Positions 7,095 through 16,700 of a stretch of DNA of 20,109 bases are shown here, piece after piece (the stretch's first letter is position 1; the number at the start of each line of letters is the position of its first letter). This DNA comes from Azolla pinnata (taxonomy: Eukaryota > Streptophyta > Polypodiopsida > Salviniales > Salviniaceae). The DNA lies in assembly GCA_037176905.1 (NCBI GenBank), contig JBBBWG010007646.1, forward strand, positions 1-20,109. Direction: 5' to 3'. The position numbers and the translations under genes were made by a program. Below the pieces are notes generated by a model. That model had not been told where the DNA came from and did not search any database. It worked only from the letters and a program-made list of their open reading frames with translations.

Positions 7095-8719
7095 TCAGTT
7101 TTTGATAGACAGAGGCAAGTACCATTGTTTGGGGAAACCGGCAGCGTCTCTGGCTGCTACATTGAAAGGTGGTTTTAGGGGTCCTTTGAAGTGCCTCCGC
7201 ACGATCCGATGGAAGGTCTCTACAACCTCTTCAGTTGATTCTGTCTCTTTGGAGAAAGGGCCATGCTCCGTAGGAACTCGATTTCGCAGGCAAAGATATG
7301 TGAACCACTTCAAACCAGCTGCACAGTGAGTCACCTCCTCGGGATAGATAACTGTTTCCAGCAAATCAGCAGTACCATCATCACCACCTTTCCGGAAACG
7401 AGCAATGGTTCCAGGCAGAACATCTAAACCTCGCGCCTGCAAAGTGGGCACCAAACCTAATAGCCATAAGTTCACTTAGCTTGAAAGTGAGGAGAGATTT
7501 GTTCTGTTGCTTTTGAACATAGGACTCGGGCAAAAGAAAACGGTTCAAGCAGCAGGTAAAGAAGACCTCATGGACGCAATGTTCGATCACGAGACGAGCT
7601 GAAAGGTCCTTTGATGTGGCTTCAGCCGAGTCCCAAAGGCCATCATGTGCAGGAAGAGCTCCATAGCACGACCCTAGAGCTTGTAAGCGTGCAGCAAGCA
7701 GCCGGAAGTGCCTAGCTTCATCCTCTGCAACTTTGACGAAATCATCAAAAAACTCTCTCGGCATCGCTTCTTCTTTTCCAAAGCGAGCGATTATATCCTG
7801 CATATAACCGCGTGCTTCACTCTTCAAAAAATGGAAGAGCTTTATATACAACACCGAAATGCAAGATTTCCAGGGCTGCAAAGAATAGGGATATGCAAAT
7901 TACACTCAGCATATCCCAGTTCCTTGCTCATAAAAAATGTGAACGCTTTCTATCCGACACCAAGATATAAAACATCAAAATGGGAAGGACATCGAAGAAT
8001 CTGGAATGCGCAATTATCTCCTGCATATTGCAATTCCTACACTCTTTGAAGAAAAAAAACAAGCTTTTTATGTAAAACTTCCAGTAATGAAAGCAATGAG
8101 CACGCATGAATCCGGTAAAGCTGCTCACGCCTCTGAAAAATGCAAGGAAGAAAGCTTACCCATGATAGATCAACAGCCCAACTCTCGATATGTACCAGAC
8201 TATGAAGGAGAGCTTGTCGGCTGGATAAGCTACCACCCTTCCCAAGCTTGGGCATGGAGTGGGAAGGAACCAGTCTCACCTGCAAATATAGAACACAAAG
8301 ATAAATCTATGCAGGAAGCCTATCTACACGATTCATCTTCACAAGCATCCTCAAAAAAAGAAAAGGAGAGAAGAAAGAACATCCATTGTTTCTTTTCTTG
8401 GGCAAATCCAAGAGTTTACCGCATTGGATCGAGCCGGGCGTTTCGGAGGGAGAAGCTCGTGGGAGTCGTAGGCGCGGGCGATGAGGCCGTCTCTCCACAG
8501 AGATGCGGCAACGTCGCCATAGCTGGCCTTGAGCCAAGGATCCCCGGTCCGGAGAACCTTCAGCGCAGCTTTCACAAGAGAGTCCCTGGAATTGGGAGGG
8601 CCTGTTGCTATTGCTGCTGCTGCTGCTGCTTCGTCTTGTCCTTCGTGGGGGAGGCGAGCTTCTTCACCTCCTGGGAGGCTCATCATCACCATCCTTTGCT
8701 GTTCCATGGCGATGTCCAT
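7095..8719 (-). CDS. DUF455 ferritin-like di-iron protein (exons 8420-8719, 8160-8279, 7567-7797, 7095-7436)
   Basis: A 330-aa protein of the DUF455 family, putative four-helix-bundle di-iron proteins of unknown substrate. An Arabidopsis member is annotated only as a diiron ferritin-like protein. The spliced product keeps the family's linear signature: KLGKGGS (111-117); HIE (Glu132); EDEARHF (Glu167, His170); HCVHEARGLDV (Glu217); YPEEVTH (Glu251, His254); and the C-terminal FKGPLKPPFN. The E..ExxH..E..ExxH order matches a di-iron ligand set. Residues 1-45 are non-conserved and alanine-rich; no clear targeting peptide is visible, though an organellar one is not excluded. All exons join in phase 0. 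The start at 8719 (or the in-frame ATG at 8707) follows a purine-rich leader. The third intron (7437-7566) uses a poor donor, GAG|GTCTTC, chosen because it alone joins VHE to ARGLD. Neighbours give no functional clue. Confidence 0.88.
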
Positions 8720-8757
8720 AGCTTTTCCTGTTCTGTTCTGCAGAGAAAACAGAGCAC

Positions 8758-8827
8758 TTCTTTTTCTTTTTCTTCTTCTTCTTCTTCTTCTTCTTCCTTT
8801 CTTCTTCTTCTTCTTCTTCTTTTCTTC
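8758..8827 (-). repeat. GAA-rich purine tract in the DUF455 gene leader
   Basis: Seventy bases of TTC/TTT on the + strand, i.e. GAA repeats on the coding strand, starting 38 bases upstream of the DUF455 start codon. It probably lies in the 5' UTR. Comparable coding-strand purine tracts precede the bS18 gene and lie upstream of the receptor kinase. Confidence 0.85.
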
Positions 8828-8888
8828 AGTTTCTTATTTCAATTTACAAACTTTCTCTTCTCTAAAGCTGAGATTTGGACCTGCCTAC

Positions 8889-8990
8889 TAAACCCTAAAA
8901 AAGGACCAGTTTTTTAGGGTTTAGGGTTTAGGGTTTCTACTATGCACTCATGTGCCTAAACCCTAAACCCTAAACCCTAACAAAACCCTA
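8889..8990. promoter_or_regulatory. Telomere-type inverted repeat (telo-boxes in both orientations)
   Basis: A 24-base TTTAGGG run (8913-8936) faces an AAACCCT run (8955-8980). Bases 8914-8936 and 8958-8980 form a perfect 23-bp inverted repeat around a 21-bp spacer. Single telo-boxes flank it at 8889-8897 and 8983-8990. It lies 170-270 bases upstream of the DUF455 ATG, where plant telo-boxes are typical promoter elements. The palindromic layout could also record an insertion of telomeric repeat during break repair. Confidence 0.75.
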
Positions 8991-9776
8991 GAAGCTTCTG
9001 CAAGTGCACTTGCCGAGGAGCTATACAAAAGACAGAGGAAAGATCTTCCATGGCTGCAATTTGATCTTGATATCTTTTGCTCCAATTCCGGCTGCAACTT
9101 TGCTAGATTCGTAGCCCTGATCGTGGCCTCATTTCTCCACGGCTTTTAGGCTTAGTTGTTTTGGTCAATTGGGGTTGAATTCTGATCAGCAACTGTAGGC
9201 TTTGGTCGTCGTCGGGATGACAATCTGTTAAGTTTGTATTGACATGGGCATGTGGAGTCGATCTGCAACCTGATAGATTATCGAATCGGTTTGGTTGTAT
9301 TATGCGATCTAGCAATGACCCATTGATTTGTGCTATAATATTCCATGGAAGTTCAATCTTTTAAGCAGCTTCACATAGCATTTTATACACCCCCAATTCA
9401 CAGAAAAAGAAAAGGGGGACAGAAAGAGGAATTGTTTTTGTATAACGACGATGCATGATGAGCGAAACACTTTGAACTGCCACCGACGATCAGATCGTAT
9501 TAAACAACAGAAAACACGTGATCCGATCGTTTTCAATTCCATTTCCAAGAAGAGTTTTTGGGCCCTGGTCAGGAACATGAATCTCTCCGGTCCGTTTCTT
9601 TTCCAAATCAGAACCTGCACAAGGGAAACACTAGCAATTCATGTCAGCAAATACAGAACATAAAGAGGGATTAAGATCACAGATTCTTATCTAGGCTTGT
9701 GTTGGTAGGTGATATTGAAGCACCAAAACAGAGCTTCCAGATTCTACACAAGCACAAGTAAATAAGCATATAATCA

Positions 9777-9977
9777 TCAACAACAACTCCCAAAAGGTCT
9801 TACAATCAGCCAGCATTTTGCATTTCTTTGAACTGTGATTCCTGCATTTCTGCTCTCCAAAGTCTCCATATCATTCATCATCTTTTCTTCATAACTGTAG
9901 GCAAATGAATCCCAGTCGTCAACCCAGCAGGAATCATTCTCCAGTGGAACAGCGGAATCATTGGCCAGAAGATGCAT
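9777..9977 (-). other. Orphan ORF, possible exon of an unrecognised small gene
   Basis: A 66-codon frame from ATG 9977 with a protein-like composition: acidic and aromatic, with WVDDWDSFAYSYEEKMMND near its centre. An in-frame TGA lies 18 bases upstream of the ATG. A GTAAGA donor-like site at 9803-9798 follows codon 58, and acceptor-like sites (TTGTGTAG, then CCCTTGTGCAG ending at 9618) occur downstream, so a short two-exon gene is conceivable. I recognise no family. It may be chance sequence. Confidence 0.2.
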
Positions 9978-10328
9978 TACAAATGAATTGAATCACACAA
10001 CATAGAGAACCTAAGAATCCAAATAATGGGCATCATTCAGTAGTTGTATGGACAAGCATGAATACAGTATACATTAGAAAAGGGCTTGCTTGAATTAAAG
10101 AACCACCACCCTTGCCATATAGATACTATCGTCATCTTTCATAAGCAGCTTTGTTTTAAAAGAAAAGTTCTGCTCGTTCTCTTTAATTAGGATTACAATA
10201 TTAGAATTACCTCATGGTCCTTCACCCAGCTCGATCACATACAACACACCTGACAATCGTTTTTTCAGTATAAGTTAGTTGATTTTCCTCTTATTGACTG
10301 GATTCCAAAGTAATGGATTACTTCCCTT

Positions 10329-10356
10329 AGTGAAGTAGGCAGAGTGAAGTAGGCAG
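10329..10356. repeat. 14-bp tandem duplication
   Basis: AGTGAAGTAGGCAG occurs twice back to back in the DNA downstream of the bS18 gene. Confidence 0.85.
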
Positions 10357-10530
10357 ATTTACAAAAAAGCTGATTTACTTACTGTAACAAAGCCGCAAAT
10401 TACATTTGCTAAAAGAGAAGGATGCTAGCTAGCTATCAGGTCACCCACAAATAACTCAAACACAATGAGCTTATTAGTTGTGATTCAAACAGCTGTGACA
10501 ACCGATCTTTCATCAGTGCTTCAGTTAAAG

Positions 10531-12819
10531 TTAGCGACGCCCATATCCTGGGCCAGAAAATCCTGGGGGTCTTTGAGGAAACCTCCTTATGAATCTCCCA
10601 TCTCTATTGTTATTGCCACGGAACCTTCCATCATATCCCTCATTACCTCCTACCCTTGATTCTTCCTCATCTGTCTCATAGAATCCAGACATTTCATCAA
10701 AAGGTTCATTGAAGACATATTTAGGTCGTCCCATGTTGGTGTAAGGGATCAAACCAAAGAATCTGGCAGTCTTGATAGCTCTTGTAATCCTGTTGTGGGA
10801 CTTGGTACGCATTTTGAACTGCCAGTAACACAAGAAATATCAGCAACAGCTAATAATACCTTTGCTCCAGTAAGAGGCCTCACAAACTTTGATTCCAAAG
10901 ATTCTTAGTTGAACAGATTAGACCTCTTTTCGTGCTATAATCGTCCCGGTCTCTGTAATGAATTTTGTCAGGAACCTAACATTCTGCACAGCAAATAATG
11001 CAACTCAGGTTGACATGCATAGCAATCAAATACAACGACACTACCAAAACTGGATCATTCTTTGAAGAATTCTTACCCTAAAGTCTGCTTTATCAATTAC
11101 ATCTTGCACTGAAAATGCTTCTTTTTCACGAGGTTCTCTTCTTCGAGGGGGCAAAGGTTTTGTTATATCAAGTTCCTGCAGAGAAAGACCAAAGAAAGCA
11201 ACAGGTGGTTTAAAATTTAGCTCATAAAATAAGATATGTCCCAGTTCCAAGAAGCAGAAATTGGAATGCTTGTGTAATTGAAAGCAACAATTGCCAACCT
11301 ACCTCTGGATCATATTCCATTCCAGGATAATAAACTGGACCCTCTGGTCTAAAACTGAACTCACGTTCAGGAGCACCGGGTTCTTCAAACTCCGGGGGAT
11401 CAAAAAGCGGAGTATTCGCCAGCAACTCATCAAGTTCCTCATCAGTTTGTTCAATTCCTTCAAACTCCTCATCACTAGGTTCATTTAGATCATCACCTGA
11501 CTCTTCATCACTCATGTCACCTTCCCCATCCCTAGCTCGCATACTATCAAGGGGTCCTTTCAACATCTCTTCACTATTTTGATCAAATGACGATTCTTCC
11601 TGGTAGTCATCAAAGTTGATGTCATTCACTCTATAACTCGGGCCATTCATAAAACCCTGTCCACCATCATCATCTCTCATCAACCGTGCTTCCACATCGT
11701 CGTCATCATCTCTAGGTCCAGATGAAAAGAACCTTGCCGAAACCATCAATGGTTTCAAGGTATAACTTTGAAACATCCTTGTTCCTGATCCAGATATTTG
11801 GTAAAACTTTACTTTACAGAGAAAAAAGGAAGCACACAGAAAGAACAATCTAGTAGTGAAAAAATCAAACGGTGTTATTCCAAAACAATACAATATATAT
11901 ACTGCATGACCGATGCCAAAATAAGGCATCAGCTATGTGCCACAACCTATCATTCAGATGATCATTTTCATGGAATACCTGTGAATGAATGAGCATTTCT
12001 TTGAGGCATAAAAACATTAAATCCTAAGATAGAAACTAGGATCACGTGGTTGGGCACCAGAGACACAAGAAGAACTCTTTGATTTCAAAGAAAAACTGGA
12101 AAAAGCAAACAAATACCATGGTTTAAACGTGAATGTCCACCCGAAATTCCTCGTTCCATTCGCATTGGGGAAACACCCTGGAAGCGAAGAGAGAACTTGT
12201 CAAAAGATCTGAGCTTTAAAAGGTCGAAAGATTGCGCAGAGATAGTACTCTAGACATAGTCGTAATACTAGCCCCAAAGCACCTTGAGATCATAGAAAGA
12301 GAACTGCAATTGATCTAAATTCAATCCAGAGGCTAAAACAGGAAATAACAAGCTATCTAACAACTTTCAAGGACTCGTTCATCTCTGGGACAGGCAAGCT
12401 ACCCATAAAAAGATCAGATTCCCAGCTGCATAGCTTAGGATGTTTACTTCAACGGAGCCCACAACAAGAACATAGAAAAAAAAAGAGGCGCCTTGGTTCC
12501 CTTTTCTTTCAAAACTCTAACATAACAGACGTTCTGCGCCCTCTCTGTCTAAGACAGAGATGTGTTGCAACATGAAGCAAAGACAAGCAAAGGTCGAGAG
12601 GGCGATTGCCAGCCTTACCTCCTGAGGTCTCAGCTCAGAGACTGGGTGGTGGAGGGAGGTCCGAAGGGGGCCCAGGAAGGTGGGCGGGGAGAGGGGAGGA
12701 GCATCGTGTGCAGGCTTGGACTCCCTTGGAAGAACTCGTGGAGGAGGCGATGGAGTTGCAGCTGCTGTTCTGAGGGGGAGGAGAAGACGCAGGGGCGGAC
12801 AACGACGGCACTGCAGCAT
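10531..12819 (-). CDS. Organellar (probably mitochondrial) ribosomal protein bS18 (exons 12619-12819, 12117-12177, 11303-11784, 11077-11175, 10924-10983, 10531-10818)
   Basis: A 396-aa small-subunit ribosomal protein. The S18 core is at about 280-327: RNVRFLTKFITETGTIIARK followed by EFKMRTKSHNRITRAIKTAR and FFGLIPY, matching bacterial RRFISERGKI...RAIKRAR..ALLPF. The N-terminus (MLQCRRCPPLRLLLPLRTAA) is Arg/Leu-rich without acids, like a mitochondrial presequence; plastid S18 is normally plastid-encoded. Residues 110-215 form an acidic Asp/Glu-rich extension. The C-terminal tail (350-396) is rich in Gly, Arg and Phe, like an RNA-binding tail. Plant relatives are shorter (around 260 aa as I recall). 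Six exons join in frame; the junction after exon 2 is phase 1 (G|GA), the others phase 0. Exon 5 ends at a weak donor, GAG|GTCTAA. The frame stays open upstream to an ATG at 13026, but that stretch is GAG/GAA leader-like repeat, so 12819 is preferred. Confidence 0.88.
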
Positions 12820-12865
12820 TTCTGCTCTTCCAAAAACCCTTCCTCTGCGATTCTCCTGCTCTGTT

Positions 12866-12938
12866 TCTCCTCCTCCTCCTCCTCCTCCTCCTTCTCCTTC
12901 TTCTTCTGCTTCATCTTCTTCTTCTCCTTCTTCTTCCC
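12866..12938 (-). repeat. GAG/GAA purine tract upstream of bS18
   Basis: CTC and CTT units on the + strand, i.e. GAG/GAA on the coding strand, 47 to 120 bases upstream of the chosen bS18 start. Likely 5' UTR. In frame it would encode only a Glu/Gly run, which argues against using the upstream ATG at 13026. Confidence 0.8.
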
Positions 12939-13087
12939 AAAGGACAGAAATGTAAATGATAGAAACATGACCAAATAACTGTGTTTGATTTCTTGTTGGT
13001 TTTTGGGATTTTGCAAAACTATACATGACTTATTTGGGTCCTAATCAGAACTATTTCCTTGTTTTCACAGCTACCTCTCCCCCCCTC

Positions 13088-13122
13088 AAAAACCCTAAAT
13101 CCTAAAGCCTCATTAAACCCTG
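13088..13122 (+). promoter_or_regulatory. Telo-box upstream of bS18
   Basis: AAAAACCCTAAAT followed by CCTAAAG and TTAAACCCT lies about 270-300 bases upstream of the bS18 ATG. Telo-boxes are well known in promoters of plant ribosomal-protein and translation genes, which fits the neighbour. Confidence 0.55.
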
Positions 13123-13782
13123 GATTAGCGATTCCATTTCGAGGTTTATGCGAAACTGAACACGGAAATATTTCACGCGAGAGGATGATTCCTCCAAAAG
13201 ACATTAAAATCAGGCAACAAGACATCATTTTAACTGTATACTGACCAGAAACATCCATAGTGATTTAGTTTTAAAAACAAACAAAAAAAGCCAGCTTTGG
13301 AACGGCATCTTTGAGATATGAGTCCAACTCATTTCGAAACATGAGTCGAACAGATCCTCTTTCAACAAATGTCAGCTCAAAAAACTTAAATGACACCATC
13401 CTTTACAAACTCGGGACAAATACATCCTTTACAAACACAAATGCTAAATGCATAATTCGCTCCGATGTACTCTCCATCGTCCCATCGTCGCTAAATTCCA
13501 TCCATAACTACAACTATATCGTCATCTGTAGTACACGATGAACAAGCAATGATCGTTTTATTTACAATTTTGTAATAAAAATGTAACAATGAATAATCCT
13601 CTATGGCATATTTTGGATAGTGCGATTTCACCCCCCAAAACCACGATAAAACATATATAATTTGCTGTCCCTTCTCCATTGGCATCATCACCTTATCCAA
13701 TTTAGAATAAGGCTTATGTAAGTTCCCCACAAGGTGATATTCTTTACATCAAAATTGCTGTCAGAATCCAAATTGTGTATAC
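13123..13782. other. Intergenic region between SEC5 and bS18
   Basis: AT-rich DNA between the SEC5 stop codon and the bS18 promoter, both genes on the minus strand. A TTTATT at 13557-13562 (AATAAA on the coding strand) lies 221 bases past the SEC5 stop and is a candidate poly(A) signal. A short direct repeat (ATCCTTTACAAAC, twice, about 26 bases apart near 13399-13440) is present. No further gene is visible. Confidence 0.5.
13557..13562 (-). terminator. Candidate poly(A) signal of SEC5
   Basis: An AATAAA hexamer on the minus strand, 221 bases downstream of the SEC5 stop codon. Plausible distance, but motif evidence only. Confidence 0.3.
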
Positions 13783-16700
13783 TCAATGTCTCACAGACCT
13801 TGGAATCCAAACACCATGCAGATCACTCCCCAAATCTGAGCTGGTATAGCCTGACTGACTCAATGGTGATTGTGGAGGATATCCACTGTAAGTGGGTTTT
13901 CCTGACTCCGAATCAGAAATACTAGAACCTGACATCCGCCTTCTATGTCTTGAAGCTGCTGCTGGACTAGACCAGTTATCATTCAAAATACCAGACACTT
14001 TACCAAGATGACTTTCAGGATCATATTCTGTCTGCTGAAATTCATGCCCATTGCTGAAGCAAATCGTATTAAGTCTAGTTCTGTTTAGCTCTGCCTCGAG
14101 GAACCTTGCACACACTTTTCGTTCTAAATCCTGCAAGGGAAATCAGAAAATTAATAAGGCATTTTCCAAAATATACAATGAAATGCTCGGTAACAGCCAG
14201 TGCTGTCTATTTAGAATCTAGCTGCTCAACTGTTTGACTAGATTACATCGTGGGATGCAGGGTTCAATGACCTATATTGTTCATCAGCGGAGCTGCAAAG
14301 ACTACACAACAGTGTTGGATCGAGAGGATGTGGTCACATCACGTTGGCTTTTATAGGTCTCCTTTACAGGCATTAATAGAATATTTCGACACGCTCTCTC
14401 TTGTGAAGTAATATGATATCTGTAGAAAAAGCCCACTCACATTCAGTTCTTCAGGCGAAATGGGTGGATTTTGCATTCTTTCTTCTTCACCAATTGTTGG
14501 CCTATTTGATCTCATTGAGTTAAGTGTCTCAAACTCACGCATTGTCTCAATCACTTTTTTCTTCAGTTGTTCACGAAGTGTCTCCAATGTGGCTTTGGCT
14601 GATGCAGTCAAATGAGCCTGGAGCACAGTTTCTAGGTAGCTAAGCTGCAAAGAACAGTGATCACTGTTAGAATGCATTTGAATTTTGTCTTTATATTACA
14701 GCAATCATCAAGTTTATAGTTTTTAAAAACGTCAATCAGAGAATTTTAACTGAATTTTCTATTTCAACAGACAGACGTTTGCATAATATAAATAGATTAT
14801 CCAAGTCAAACAACTTGTCAGAAAGAAACTGGGCATCAGAAAGCTTCATGAAAATTTGACAATAATACTAGAGCAATACAACCCTATCCACATCCAGACG
14901 TAAAGGCCGTCATTGAATCTGGGACCAAAATTTGATATAGGCCACATATTCAGGTTTTCTAAAACATCCCTTGTAGGCTGCCCCAACCATTTAGGCTTTG
15001 GTGACACTTACAGGGTGGAGCAAGCAAATAATGTACATGTTTAGTATTGTTAGTGGACAATAACACTGGACCCTTTAAAAGAACTTGGAATTAATCCATA
15101 TGCTTGCACAATGAGCTCAATTCCACATTCATGTCATATTCATTGTTTCTCATCATATGCCCACTCTATACGAGAATGTCTGTCATGGCATAAAGCCTAT
15201 GCACATATGTGGCCTCAGAAACTCTTCCAATACTTTACCTTGATGTATTTACCATGATGTTCATACTTTCATCTATGTTTCACCATTTCAATTTCTTATG
15301 CTTCGCTCAGTTATTCTTCAGCCAAGATGAAAATTGTTCAAAGCGAAGCATCACTTTTCATTGCATAAAATTTCCTGACAACATCAGCAGTCAACAAATA
15401 TGACCTATATGATCAGAAATAAATATTTAATGAAGTGCATCTTAAACTGAATGCATAACTCTTAATTCCAATGCATAACTTGGAGAAACTTTGTAATGGA
15501 ATACTTCTGAACATTTTCGAGCCTTATCAAACACAACAGCTACTGATTGTTATTAGGCACCCTGTGCGCTAGTTTGTTGTCATCCTAGGCACGTGACAAA
15601 CACTATGAGCCACTTTGAGGAAAACAGTAGTTGTTTGTTAGCATGTTCACTGAAACTGGTATTTGGCGACCTTTTCTTCTCACCATCTCTGCTTTTGTTT
15701 GTCATGATTCTCGTAACATCAAATTTTTTAACAGCTTTGGAAATCTTTATGTTATTTTCCAATGTGAATCCCCGTCGAGCTCTCACAACCTCATTGAACT
15801 TCAAAGTAAGTTATTCATTTTTTCTCAACTATTGCAATAGTTCCACAACACTCAAGCAATAACAATAAATATGCAAAAAGGTTGAATGTAGAATCACCTC
15901 TAATGCAAGTTGGCTGAAACCGTTCAAATCAACTACTCGTAATTGTTTCAGCAAGTTTTGGTTCAACACATTCAACAAAGCATCCATTAACCCTTCAATC
16001 AATGTTGGTAATGCCTTCTCTAAGTATGGCCTTGCTCCAGCATATAACTACAGACAAAAACCTCATTCTTAAAACATAATTGACAGAAATAGAATGTATA
16101 GTCATTTTGACAGATAGCCATACCTCTGCATGTACTGCAATAATAGGATGCAACAACTCAACCACAGCATCTCGTACTCCCTGGCCAAACCCAAAGGAAA
16201 AAGTGTGAATGCCGTTTTCTTCTGATCAACAAGATAATAATAAAGACAACTACCTTAACAGGTGGAGCTGCTCCCCACTGAATACCATCCTCCAAAAAAT
16301 AAGCACCTGCTGCTGTACCTATGACAGTTGCCTGAAATAACATGCTTTTCAGCCATGGATGATCTAGAAAGAACAATAAAAGTACTATATTTGCCAACAT
16401 TATGGTAATTTTGGGAGGGGAGTGTCAGGATCCGCTTAACCTTTGTCTCTGTATATTTCACCAGAATGTTATCTTCTGATGCTGAAAAAGCATCTCTCAA
16501 ATTATCAAGCAGACTGGAACCATTTTCAGAAAGATCAGACTGCCTGAAAACGTTATTTGGGAGCCGTCAGAAAGCTGTAGATGCATGGGAGGTAAACATT
16601 TCAAAATATCAACAAAGCTATGGTACATTGAAATAACAAAAGTACAAAATGTGTACTTTTGTTGAGCCCTGTCCTAAAAACACAAGTTACTTCTTACCAC

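Larger units (their letters stand above)
8991..10530. other. Intergenic region with no convincing gene
   Basis: AT-rich DNA between the DUF455 promoter side and the 3' end of the bS18 gene, both on the minus strand. The right part (about 10300-10530) should include the bS18 3' UTR. Apart from the orphan ORF at 9777-9977 and a small tandem duplication at 10329-10356, I see no conserved coding signal, RNA gene or mobile element. Confidence 0.5.

Noticed and set aside
8006-8917. A 303-codon + strand frame over the DUF455 5' exons
   Set aside because: Antisense to well-supported DUF455 exons, and its distal part is a Ser/Leu/Phe reading of the pyrimidine tract.
8889-8990. True chromosome-end telomere or subtelomere
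   Set aside because: Only three units per arm in opposite orientations, surrounded by ordinary single-copy genes. It fits promoter telo-boxes or a small interstitial insertion.
12820-13026. Upstream in-frame ATG at 13026 as the bS18 start
   Set aside because: It would add a Glu/Gly run translated from the GAG/GAA leader and would bury the presequence-like MLQCRRCPPLRLLL segment.
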